Shown here: positions 45,263 to 54,487 of the stretch, piece after piece | How positions within the stretch are numbered: the stretch's first letter is position 1 | How the letters are laid out: every line of letters starts with the position of its first letter | Assembly (NCBI RefSeq): GCF_003050615.1 | Contig: NZ_NWBU01000009.1 | Span: 248,001-312,000 of the forward strand | Direction of reading: 5' to 3' | Origin: Sphingomonas oleivorans | Lineage (GTDB): Bacteria; Pseudomonadota; Alphaproteobacteria; Sphingomonadales; Sphingomonadaceae | Length of the DNA: 64,000 nt | Notes under the pieces: generated by a model | The model's input: only the letters and a program-made list of their open reading frames with translations | Database searches by the model: none | Told to the model about the DNA's origin: nothing | Program-made: the position numbers and the translations under genes

Positions 45263-47142
45263 AGGCCGAGCCTCGCCGCGATCAGGCCGGCGAGCGTGCG
45301 TGTCCCCGAAGTGGGGACGGGTGCCGCCGCCGGGCATTCGAGGCAGCGGACCTGGATCGCCGGGCCGGCGGCGATCGACCGCGCGTCGCCGAGCGCCTGG
45401 GCGAGCAGCGCTTCGGGCCGGCGGGCAAGGTGCGTCCAGGGATCGCGGGCGGAGGCGTCGCTCGTCTCGCGGCTGGGCCCGGCGAGCAGCTCGCGCAGCT
45501 GCTGCTTGAGGAAGCTGGGCTGGCGCTCGATGAAGATCGGCCGGACATTGGCGCGATCGAGCCCGGCGCGGCGCGCGGCCTCGTCAATGGCGTCGTCGAG
45601 CGTGCCGAACTGATCGACCAGGCCGATCTGCCGCGCCGTGCCGCCGGCCCAGACGCGGCCCTGGCCGATCTCATCGACCCGCGCCACCGGCATTTTGCGC
45701 GACTGGGCGACGAGGCTGGTGAAGCGGCGATACATATTTTCCACGCCGCGCTGCATCAGCGCATCGAACAAAGGCGAGGTGCCGCGCAGGAGATCGGGTT
45801 CGCCGGAAAGCGGCGTGGTCTTCACCCCGTCCGCCGAGAGGCCGAGCTTGTCGAGCGTGCCGCGGAAATTCGGCAGCAGGCCGAACACGCCGATCGAGCC
45901 GGTGATGGTGGAGGGTTCGGCGAAGATGCGATCGGCGGGCGTCGAGACCCAATAGCCGCCGCTTGCCGCCAGCCCGCCCATCGAGACGATCACGGGCAGC
46001 TTGCGCGCCTTGGCCTGCAGGATCGCGCTGCGGATCCGCTCCGACCCGGTGACCGAGCCGCCGGGCGAGTCGACGCGCACGACCAGCGCCTTGATGCGGT
46101 TCTTCGCCAGCTCGTCGAGCAGCAGGCGGGCGATGCTGTCCCCGCCGGCGGAGCCGGCCGGCGCCTCGCCATCGACGATCGTGCCGGCGACGGTGAGCAC
46201 GCCGATCGCATCGCCGCTGCTCTTTTCCGGATTGGCCGAGGCCCAGTTGGACAAGGCGATGGAGCGGAAGCTGCCCGGCTGCCTCAGGTCGCCCGCGCCG
46301 GCGAGCGATGCCACGCGCCGGCCGAAGGCGATGCGGTCGCCGATCCTGTCGACGAGACCGGCGGCCAGCGCCGCCCCGGCTATGTCGCCCTTCGCTGCCG
46401 TGATGGCGGCTGCGGGATCGGCGACATAGGCGGCGAGGCGGGCCTGCGGCCGGGCGGTCGCGACGCCCTGCCGCCAGCTCGCCCACAGAGAATCGGCCAG
46501 TGCTTGATTGGCGGCGCGTGCCTCGGGCGACTGATCGGTGCGGGTGAAGGGCTCGACCGCCGACTTGAACTGGCCGACACGATAGACCTTGGTCTCCACG
46601 CCCAGCTTGTCGAGCAGGCCCTTATAATAAAGCTGCGAGCCGCCCGGGCCGGAGATCAGCACCGCGCCGAACGGGTCGAGCCAGATTTCGCTCGCATGGG
46701 CGGCGAGCTGATAGCCGTCATCGCTATAGCCGGTGGCATAAGCGAGCACGGGCTTGCCGGCGCGGCGGACGATGTCCACCGCCTGTGCCGCTTCGTCGAT
46801 CGTCGCGGGCCGGCCGCCGGCAAAGCCGTCCAGATCGAGCACGACCGCCTTGACGCGGGCGTCGGTCGCGGCGGCGCGCAGCGAGCGGGTGACGTCGCGC
46901 AGCCGATATTCGCGCTGCTCCGGCGAGCTGCCGGACAGAAGCGACAGCGGATCGGCATCGGCCGGCTGCTCGACCAGTGCGCCGTCGAATTTCAGCAGCA
47001 GCGCGCCGCTCGCCGGGACGGAGGGGTTGGGCGTGGCGGAGAGTGCGGCGAAGAGGAGCCCGAAGAAAAGCAGCATCATGACGAGCACCAGCCCGTCCTT
47101 GATGCCGACAAGCAGCTTCCATACGCCACGCAGGACACGCAT
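45259..47142 (-). CDS. sppA: Signal peptide peptidase SppA, 67K type
   Basis: A 627-residue membrane-bound S49 serine peptidase that degrades cleaved signal peptides. One N-terminal membrane segment (GLVLVMMLLFFGLLFAALS) is followed by two tandem S49 domains. The catalytic Lys is in VGQFKSAVEPFTR in the first domain and the Ser in SMGGLAASGGYW in the second, the split arrangement known from E. coli SppA. ATG at 47142 (MRVLRGVWKLL) is taken over a longer upstream frame. Confidence 0.93.
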   Translation of the reverse strand: MRVLRGVWKLLVGIKDGLVLVMMLLFFGLLFAALSATPNPSVPASGALLLKFDGALVEQPADADPLSLLSGSSPEQREYRLRDVTRSLRAAATDARVKAVVLDLDGFAGGRPATIDEAAQAVDIVRRAGKPVLAYATGYSDDGYQLAAHASEIWLDPFGAVLISGPGGSQLYYKGLLDKLGVETKVYRVGQFKSAVEPFTRTDQSPEARAANQALADSLWASWRQGVATARPQARLAAYVADPAAAITAAKGDIAGAALAAGLVDRIGDRIAFGRRVASLAGAGDLRQPGSFRSIALSNWASANPEKSSGDAIGVLTVAGTIVDGEAPAGSAGGDSIARLLLDELAKNRIKALVVRVDSPGGSVTGSERIRSAILQAKARKLPVIVSMGGLAASGGYWVSTPADRIFAEPSTITGSIGVFGLLPNFRGTLDKLGLSADGVKTTPLSGEPDLLRGTSPLFDALMQRGVENMYRRFTSLVAQSRKMPVARVDEIGQGRVWAGGTARQIGLVDQFGTLDDAIDEAARRAGLDRANVRPIFIERQPSFLKQQLRELLAGPSRETSDASARDPWTHLARRPEALLAQALGDARSIAAGPAIQVRCLECPAAAPVPTSGTRTLAGLIAARLGL

Positions 47143-47359
47143 CGGTTCAATCTCCCGGCCGCCACGGAATTTGGCGGGAATGCGCGATGGTAGAGCATCG
47201 GCGGGGCATGTGGAAACGCCTGTTTCGTCCATGCCGGCCCAGGATATTTCCGATCCCGTCTTCCTCTGGCCGCAAGGTGGCGGCCTGTCATCTCAGAGAG
47301 ATGCACCGCCCTCTGGCGCGGACCGGGGCGAGACGCCAGAAAGGCGCCGGCGGGCTCGC

Positions 47360-47388
47360 TTGACAGGGACGGGGCAGAGGCACATATG
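47360..47388 (+). promoter_or_regulatory. groE housekeeping promoter
   Basis: TTGACA at 47360-47365 and CATATG at 47383-47388 with a 17-base spacer. The -35 is perfect and the -10 is a reasonable match. CIRCE follows at the expected transcription start. Confidence 0.75.
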
Positions 47389-47392
47389 GCCG

Positions 47393-47419
47393 TTGGCACT
47401 CACCAAGGGAGAGTGCCAA
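47393..47419. promoter_or_regulatory. CIRCE element (HrcA operator)
   Basis: TTGGCACTC and GAGTGCCAA are perfectly inverted and separated by nine bases, the standard CIRCE layout. It overlaps the predicted groE transcription start, so HrcA would block groESL until heat stress titrates it. Confidence 0.95.
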
Positions 47420-47500
47420 CAGTTTCAACGCCAGACCAGTATGGGGGAATGAGGTCGGCGCTGCCGGTCTTCCCCGTACCGACAGGAAAGGGTGACGCGC

Positions 47501-47788
47501 ATGAGTTTCCGTCCGCTGCACGATCGTGTGCTGGTTCGCCGCGTGGAGGCCGAGGAAAAGACGGCCGGCGGCATTATCATCCCCGACACCGCCAAGGAAA
47601 AGCCGCAGGAAGGCGAAGTCGTCGCCGCCGGTTCCGGCCTCAAGTCCGACGACGGCAAGGTGACCCCGCTCGAGGTGAAGGCGGGCGACCGCATCCTCTT
47701 CGGCAAGTGGAGCGGCACCGAGGTCAAGATCAATGGCGAAGACCTGCTGATCATGAAGGAAAGCGACATCCTCGGGATCGTCGGCTGA
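47501..47788 (+). CDS. groES: Co-chaperonin GroES
   Basis: A 95-residue 10-kDa chaperonin lid. [20 protein letters not shown], the mobile-loop [20 protein letters not shown] and the C-terminal ESDILGIVG match the family. AGGAAAGGG precedes the ATG. It is first in the groESL operon behind CIRCE. Confidence 0.97.
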   Translation: MSFRPLHDRVLVRRVEAEEKTAGGIIIPDTAKEKPQEGEVVAAGSGLKSDDGKVTPLEVKAGDRILFGKWSGTEVKINGEDLLIMKESDILGIVG

Positions 47789-47839
47789 TCTCATTCGAGA
47801 CTCGACGCCGCTCGGGCCGGGCCTGTCGAGGCCGGGTGA

Positions 47840-49528
<1,689 letters not shown>

Positions 49529-49554
49529 GTCCCCGTTCAAACGCCATGAAAGGG

Positions 49555-49591
49555 AAGGGCCGGAGGAGCGATCCTCCGGCCCTTTCTTTTT
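49555..49591 (+). terminator. groESL terminator
   Basis: A 13-base perfect stem (AAGGGCCGGAGGA / TCCTCCGGCCCTT) with a GCGA tetraloop, followed by TCTTTTT. A strong intrinsic terminator 26 bases after groEL. Confidence 0.92.
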
Positions 49592-49716
49592 GGCCCAGGC
49601 CGACTTCGCCAGGATTGCATCGCGCTCAGGCTGGGCTTGTCTGAGTCTCGGCACGCTTCGACAGACGCGGGGTGAGTGTGGTCAGGCGAAGGATGTCCCG
49701 CGCTGGATAAGTCCCG

Positions 49717-49938
49717 TCAGTAAGCGAGGTTCGCGTCGCTCTCTGCGCCAATCGCCATATTCTCCGGCGCGGCAAGGCTGTCGGGTGAGGCGTCCAATAT
49801 CTCGGCCGCGCCATTGATCGCGGCGGCCTCTTCCGGGGAAGGGGAATTGGCGGGCGGGCTGTCATTTCCGTCGCAGGCCGAAGCCAGCATCAGCACCGCC
49901 AGCGCGACGAGGGGCAGGGCTCGTCTCATGCCATCCAT
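49717..49938 (-). CDS. Small lipoprotein of unknown function 1
   Basis: A 73-residue predicted lipoprotein. The signal peptide ends in lipobox ASAC (Cys at 22). The mature 50 residues are acidic and Ser/Pro/Ala-rich with DGNDSPPANSPSPEE and no fold I recognise. GGAGG lies six bases before the ATG at 49938. It stands on the reverse strand after groEL. Similar composition to the lipoprotein at 50074, though not clearly homologous. Confidence 0.6.
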   Translation of the reverse strand: MDGMRRALPLVALAVLMLASACDGNDSPPANSPSPEEAAAINGAAEILDASPDSLAAPENMAIGAESDANLAY

Positions 49939-49994
49939 TATCAGCCTCCGGCCTGTGGCTCTGCCGGCACTTTAGCTCTGGATTGTGCAATGCA

Positions 49995-50030
49995 AAAGGG
50001 CCGCGCTCCCTTTTGGGAGCACGGCCCTTT
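49995..50030. terminator. Strong bidirectional terminator between two lipoprotein genes
   Basis: AAAGGGCCGcGCTCCC pairs with GGGAGCaCGGCCCTTT around a TTTT loop. A-tract and T-tract flank it, so it can terminate in both directions. The two reverse-strand genes are thus likely separate units. Confidence 0.85.
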
Positions 50031-50073
50031 CCTGTTCTCTGTCCGGCGAAGCGAGACGCCCCGCCGGCGAAGA

Positions 50074-50304
50074 TCAGAGCGCGTTCGCCGCGTTGTCGGC
50101 GGTCGCCGCGGCAGCGTTGTCGAGCGCCGCATCGGCGGCGTTGTCGATCGCGGCGTTGACGTCGCCGAGCGTCTCGTCCGCCGTCGCGTTCAGGTCGGCC
50201 GCAGCCGCGTTCGCATCGACGGCATTTTCCGCAGCCGGCTTGGAGCAGGCGGCGAGGCCGAGCGAAGCAGCGAGGACGAGCGAAAGAGCAACGGTCTTCT
50301 TCAT
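50074..50304 (-). CDS. Small Ala/Asn/Asp-repeat lipoprotein 2
   Basis: A 76-residue predicted lipoprotein: basic MKKT start, lipobox LAAC (Cys at 20). The mature part is almost wholly Ala, Asn and Asp with imperfect repeats (VDANAAAADLNATADETLG, AAIDNAADAALDNAAAAT), likely a long amphipathic helix. AGGAGGGTTC precedes the ATG. Lpp-like or entericidin-like roles can be imagined but nothing proves them. The upstream frame is rejected because the signal peptide fixes the start. Confidence 0.68.
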   Translation of the reverse strand: MKKTVALSLVLAASLGLAACSKPAAENAVDANAAAADLNATADETLGDVNAAIDNAADAALDNAAAATADNAANAL

Positions 50305-50448
50305 GGGTTTGAACCCTCCTAGTTGTAACGGAATGCGGTGACGCGAGCGGCGATCATCCGAATTATGACGGCCGTGTTTCCCCCTGAAACAGGCTAAGCC
50401 CGCTTTACCGGGTCGCTTGGGCGGACGCAATGTCTCTTTAATTAGTAG

Positions 50449-51336
50449 TCATTCTGTTGGCGCGGGCTGTGCCGGATCGGCCGGTGACGGCGTTTCGGGC
50501 GGGCTTTCCGGAGATGTTGGCGTCGGTGTCGGCGCTTCCGGGGCGCTATCCGCCTCGGTCGGGACGATCGGCTCCTCTTCCGCGGGTGGCGTGCCGCTGT
50601 CGGCTGGGGTCGGCACGATCTGGTCCTCGGCGCCTTCGGCACCCTCCTGATCCAGTATCTGGGCACGGCGGTGCTGCAGATAGGCGGAGCGGGCCGCCGC
50701 ATAGGGATCGAGGCTGCTTTCCAGAAAGGCATCGCCGCCGGATTCGGTGAGGTCCGCCCGCGCGCTGATGATGTTGGCTGCGCGGACCGCGAGTCGCTCC
50801 TGGCTCGAAAGCTCCGAATTCATCGCGATGTTGAAGGGATCGGCGAAGAAGGCCACGCCCGATCCGACGCCGTCGCGCAGCGTCGAGGGGCCGAGCAGCG
50901 GGAGGACGAGATAGGGCCCGCCATTGGCGCCCCAATGGGCGAGCGTCTGGCCGAAATCCTCGGGCGTCGGCTTCATCCCCATCTTGGTCGCCGGATCGCC
51001 GAGGCCGGCGACGCCGATCGTCGTGTTCACGACGAAGCGGCCGAACGAGTTGATCGCACGCTTCGGCTTGCCCTGGAGGAGATTGTTGATGAACGACCAG
51101 GGCTCGGTAAGATTGGCGAAGGCATTGCTGATCCCGCGTCGCGCCACCTTGGGCGTGATCGTCCGATAGACCGACGAGACGGGTTTCAGCACCACCTTGT
51201 CCGCCGCCTGGTTGACGTCCCAGACACCGCGATTGAAGCCTTCCAGCGGATCGCGCTCGGCGAGCCTGTCCTCGCCAGGCACGGTGGCGCAGCCCGACAG
51301 GAGCGCCAGCGCGGCGGCGGCGGCGAATGCGCGCAT
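50449..51336 (-). CDS. mlaA: MlaA (VacJ) family outer-membrane lipoprotein
   Basis: A 295-residue MlaA, which removes misplaced phospholipids from the outer leaflet and passes them to the Mla pathway. Lipobox LSGC (Cys16), then DPLEGFNRGVWDVNQAADKV, INNLLQGKPKRAINSFGRFV and VLPLLGPSTLRDGVG, the family hallmarks. A long Pro/Glu/Ala tail of about 70 residues extends beyond the core and looks disordered. Other mla genes are not in the window. It diverges from the ArsR-methyltransferase gene. Confidence 0.92.
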   Translation of the reverse strand: MRAFAAAAALALLSGCATVPGEDRLAERDPLEGFNRGVWDVNQAADKVVLKPVSSVYRTITPKVARRGISNAFANLTEPWSFINNLLQGKPKRAINSFGRFVVNTTIGVAGLGDPATKMGMKPTPEDFGQTLAHWGANGGPYLVLPLLGPSTLRDGVGSGVAFFADPFNIAMNSELSSQERLAVRAANIISARADLTESGGDAFLESSLDPYAAARSAYLQHRRAQILDQEGAEGAEDQIVPTPADSGTPPAEEEPIVPTEADSAPEAPTPTPTSPESPPETPSPADPAQPAPTE

Positions 51337-51353
51337 GAAGCCTTACCCCTTTT

Positions 51354-51366
51354 CTGTTCCGAACAG
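51354..51366. promoter_or_regulatory. Small inverted repeat upstream of mlaA
   Basis: CTGTTC-C-GAACAG is a perfect inverted repeat 18 bases upstream of the mlaA start. Unlike the alphaproteobacterial LexA box it has no 7-base spacing. Possible operator or mRNA 5' hairpin; weak. Confidence 0.25.
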
Positions 51367-51409
51367 GGGCGGTGCCATAGGCGGGGGGAGGTCACAAGAG
51401 GTTGACCAC

Positions 51410-51429
51410 ATATAAAGATATCTTTATAT
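51410..51429. promoter_or_regulatory. Perfect 20-base palindrome, candidate ArsR-type operator
   Basis: ATATAAAGATATCTTTATAT reads the same on both strands. It is very AT-rich in a GC-rich context and ends 13 bases before the ArsR-methyltransferase gene, at the mlaA-facing side of the divergent gap. This is what an autoregulated ArsR-family site before a methionine-cycle operon would look like. Confidence 0.75.
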
Positions 51430-51442
51430 CTGATGCTACGCC

Positions 51443-52423
51443 ATGCGAACTGCCCTCGCCATATTCCGCGCGCTCGCCGATCCGACGCGGCTCCGGATCC
51501 TCGCGCTCTTGCGCTCGATGGAGCTTTCCGTGGGCGAGCTGGCGCAAGTGCTGGGGCAGAGCCAGCCGCGCGTGTCCCGCCATGTGAAGATCCTCGCCGA
51601 TGCCGGGCTGGCCGAACGGCGCAAGGAAGGAAGCTGGGTGTTCCTGGGGCTGGGGCCGGCGGCGCGTGGGCCCGGATCGCAGGACAGCGCGCTGCTCGCC
51701 GCGATCGACGATTGGAGCGCCGGGGACGGCGATCATTGGGCGGTGGCGGATACGGCACGCCTCGCCGCGGTGCGCGCCGACCGGGTGGCGGCGGCCGAGC
51801 AATATTTCGCCGCGCATGCGGCCGAATGGGATGCGATCCGTTCGCTTCATGTCGCCGAGGCGCAGGTGGAGGCGGCGATCGCCGAGGCGCTCGGCACGGG
51901 GCCGGTGGGCCGGCTGGTCGATATCGGCACGGGCACGGGGCGGATGATCGAGCTGTTCGGCGGCGATGCGACGAGCGCGATCGGCATCGATCGCAGCCCG
52001 GAAATGCTCCGCTTCGCGCGGGCCAAGCTGGGCGATAATCCGCAGGTCGAGCTGCGCCAGGCCGATATGTATGCGCTGCCGCTCGCCAATGGCTCGGCGG
52101 ATACGGTGATCGTGCATCAAGTGCTCCATTATGCGCAGCAGCCGGGTGCGGCCATTTCCGAGGCGGCGCGGCTGCTGGTGCCGGGCGGGCGGCTGCTGAT
52201 CGTCGATTTCGCGAGCCATGAGCGGGAAGATCTGCGCATGCAGGACGCGCATGCGCGGCTGGGCTTCGCCGACGAGCAGATCGGGAAATGGTTTGCCGCG
52301 GCGGGGCTGGAGCTGGCGAGGCCGGTCGAGCTGCGCGGCGGCGAGCTGACGGTGAAACTATGGCTGGGCCATCGCCGCGAACAGGCGGAGCCCGCGGAAA
52401 AGCTGTTCAAGGTGGTAGCGTGA
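51443..52423 (+). CDS. ArsR-family regulator fused to a SAM-methyltransferase domain, SahR-like
   Basis: A 326-residue fusion. Residues 1 to about 75 are an ArsR winged helix (FRALADPTRLRILALLRSME, then SQPRVSRHVKILADAGLAE). Residues about 155-310 are a class I methyltransferase fold with LVDIGTGTGRMIELFGG (motif I), GIDRSPEMLRFARAKLG and DTVIVHQVLHYAQQP. No metal-binding ArsR cysteine motif is seen. The location before metF and metH suggests it senses S-adenosylhomocysteine, as described for the proteobacterial regulator SahR; this link is inference. The stop overlaps the metF start by one base. Confidence 0.85.
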   Translation: MRTALAIFRALADPTRLRILALLRSMELSVGELAQVLGQSQPRVSRHVKILADAGLAERRKEGSWVFLGLGPAARGPGSQDSALLAAIDDWSAGDGDHWAVADTARLAAVRADRVAAAEQYFAAHAAEWDAIRSLHVAEAQVEAAIAEALGTGPVGRLVDIGTGTGRMIELFGGDATSAIGIDRSPEMLRFARAKLGDNPQVELRQADMYALPLANGSADTVIVHQVLHYAQQPGAAISEAARLLVPGGRLLIVDFASHEREDLRMQDAHARLGFADEQIGKWFAAAGLELARPVELRGGELTVKLWLGHRREQAEPAEKLFKVVA

Positions 52424-53367
52424 TGACTTTCTCGGTGGCGCAACTCGAAGAGGCGCGGTGCGCGCTGGATGCGCCGCTCTATGCCGATCTGGCGGGCGAT
52501 GCGGAGGTGTCGTTCGAATTCTTCCCGCCCCGGACGGAGAAGATGGAAGAGACGCTGTGGAGCGCGATCCAGACGCTCGCGCCGCTCGGCCCCCGCTTCG
52601 TTTCCGTTACCTATGGCGCGGGCGGATCGACGCGCGAGCGAACGCATGCGACCGTCGAGCGGATCGCGCGCGAGACGGACATTCCGCCCGCCGCGCACCT
52701 TACCTGCGTCGATGCTAGCAAGGCGGAGATTGAGGAGATTGCGCGCGCTTATTGGGATGCGGGCGTCAAGCATATTGTCGCGCTGCGCGGCGACCCGCCG
52801 GTGGAGGGCACGAAGTTCACGCCCCATCCGGAAGGCTATCAGGGGGCGGCCGATCTGGTGGCCGGGCTCAGGAAAATTGCGCCGTTCGAGATTTCGGTCG
52901 CGGCCTATCCTGAAGGCCATCCCGAGGCGGTGAGCCCGGAAGCCGATATCGACAATCTGAAGCGCAAGCTGGATGCGGGCGCGACGCGCGCGATCACCCA
53001 ATTCTTCTTCTCGCCCGAAGCCTATTTCCGCTTCCGTGACCGGGCGGCGGCGGCGGGCATCAGCGCGCCGATCGTGCCGGGGATCTTGCCCGTGTCGAAT
53101 GTGGCGCAGACGCGCAAGTTCGCCGCCATGTGCGGCGCCGCCATCCCCGACTGGATGGACCGGCTGTTCGAGGGGCTGGACGATCATCCCGCCGCGCGCC
53201 AGCTCGTCGCGGCGACGGTGGCGGCCGAGCTGTGCCGCAGGCTCTATGCCGGCGGCGTGCGGCAATTCCATTTCTACACGCTCAACCGCGCCGAGCTGTC
53301 CTTCGCTATCTGCCATCTGCTGGGCAAGCGGGTGAAGAAGGCCGGCGCGCTGGAGAAGGCGGCATGA
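52423..53367 (+). CDS. metF: Methylenetetrahydrofolate reductase
   Basis: A 314-residue FAD enzyme reducing 5,10-methylene-THF to 5-methyl-THF, the methyl donor for MetH. SFEFFPPRTEKMEETLW, FVSVTYGAGGSTRERTH, HLTCVDAS, HIVALRGDPP and the FFFSPEAYFRFRDRA loop are family motifs. Start ATG at 52423 overlaps the regulator's stop, and its own stop overlaps metH by 4 bases, so the operon is tightly coupled. Confidence 0.96.
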   Translation: MTFSVAQLEEARCALDAPLYADLAGDAEVSFEFFPPRTEKMEETLWSAIQTLAPLGPRFVSVTYGAGGSTRERTHATVERIARETDIPPAAHLTCVDASKAEIEEIARAYWDAGVKHIVALRGDPPVEGTKFTPHPEGYQGAADLVAGLRKIAPFEISVAAYPEGHPEAVSPEADIDNLKRKLDAGATRAITQFFFSPEAYFRFRDRAAAAGISAPIVPGILPVSNVAQTRKFAAMCGAAIPDWMDRLFEGLDDHPAARQLVAATVAAELCRRLYAGGVRQFHFYTLNRAELSFAICHLLGKRVKKAGALEKAA

Positions 53368-54422
53368 CCAACAAATCCGAGGCAGCGCAGCGGCTGCGCG
53401 AACAGGCGGCGCAGCGCATCCTGCTGACCGACGGCGCATTCGGCACGATGATCCAGAGCTACAGGCTCGAGGAGAAGGATTATCGCGGGGATTATGCGCT
53501 GGGCCACGATCAGAAGGGCAATAACGACCTTCTGGTGCTGACCCGGCCGGACGTGATCGACGAGATTACGCGCGCCTATCTGGACGCGGGATCGGACATT
53601 GTTTCGACCAACACCTTCAACGCCAACATCATCAGCCAGGGCGATTATGACGCGGTGCATCTCGTGCGCGAGATGAACCTGGCGGCGGCGCGGATCGCGC
53701 GCAAGGCGGCGGACGATTATCAGGCGACGGACGGGCGGCCGCGCTTCGTGGCGGGCGCGATCGGGCCGACGAACAAGACGCTGTCGCTCTCGCCAGACGT
53801 GAATGATCCGGGCTATCGCGCGATCGATTTCGACACGATGAAGCATGTCTATCGCGATCAGGCCGAGGCGTTGCTCGACGGCGGATGCGATTTCATCCTG
53901 ATCGAGACGGTGTTCGACACGCTGAACGCCAAGGCGGCGATCATGGCGGTGCTGGAGCTGGGCGAGGATCGGGGCATCGAAGTGCCGATGATGCTCTCCA
54001 TGACGATCACCGACATGTCCGGGCGCAATCTTTCGGGCCATTCGGTCGAGGCCTTCTGGCATACGGTGCGCCATGCCAGGCCGCTGACGATTGGGCTCAA
54101 CTGCGCCTTCGGGGCGGATCTGCTGCGCCCGCATGTGCAGGTGCTGTCCGGCATCGCCGACACGCTGCTGATGGTCTATCCCAATGCCGGCCTGCCCAAT
54201 GATCTCGGCCAATATGACGAGCAGCCGCACACGACGGGCGGGCTGATCGGCGAATGGGCGACCTCTGGGCTGATCAACATCGTCGGCGGCTGCTGCGGCA
54301 CGACGCCGGCGCATATCAAGGCGATGGCCGATGCCGTGACGGGCCATCCGTCGCGCGCCATTCCGAAGATCGCGCCGGTGACGAAGCTCGCCGGGCTCGA
54401 TCCGATGGTGATGGTGGGCTAA
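53364..54422 (+). CDS. metH: Methionine synthase, homocysteine-binding polypeptide (MetH N-terminal half)
   Basis: A 352-residue protein equal to the first module of cobalamin-dependent Met[52 protein letters not shown], and the zinc ligands in [15 protein letters not shown] (Cys pair) with the upstream Cys. It binds homocysteine and zinc. A stop codon after VMVG separates it from the folate and cobalamin domains, encoded by the next gene. Both halves read cleanly, so this is a real gene split and not a frameshift in the sequence. Confidence 0.93.
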   Translation: MTNKSEAAQRLREQAAQRILLTDGAFGTMIQSYRLEEKDYRGDYALGHDQKGNNDLLVLTRPDVIDEITRAYLDAGSDIVSTNTFNANIISQGDYDAVHLVREMNLAAARIARKAADDYQATDGRPRFVAGAIGPTNKTLSLSPDVNDPGYRAIDFDTMKHVYRDQAEALLDGGCDFILIETVFDTLNAKAAIMAVLELGEDRGIEVPMMLSMTITDMSGRNLSGHSVEAFWHTVRHARPLTIGLNCAFGADLLRPHVQVLSGIADTLLMVYPNAGLPNDLGQYDEQPHTTGGLIGEWATSGLINIVGGCCGTTPAHIKAMADAVTGHPSRAIPKIAPVTKLAGLDPMVMVG

Positions 54423-54445
54423 CGCCTCCCCCAATCCGCGCCAGA

Positions 54446-54474
54446 CATAGGCCCCCACCTGCGTGGGGGCGACG
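54446..54474. repeat. Family A hairpin between the two metH genes
   Basis: Reverse strand: CGTCGCCCC-CA-CGCAGG-TG-GGGGCCTATG. It matches the 11634 arm (CGTCGCCCC-GG-CGCAGG-CC-GGGGCCCATG) except for a compensated pair change and one base. It lies in the 65-base gap of the split metH. Confidence 0.8.
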
Positions 54475-54487
54475 AAAGAAAGACCAA

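Larger units (their letters stand above)
47143..47500. other. Divergent sppA-groES intergenic region
   Basis: This 358-base stretch holds the groE promoter (47360-47388) and CIRCE (47393-47419) plus an 81-base groES leader. The sppA-proximal 200 bases contain no gene or site I can support. Confidence 0.7.
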
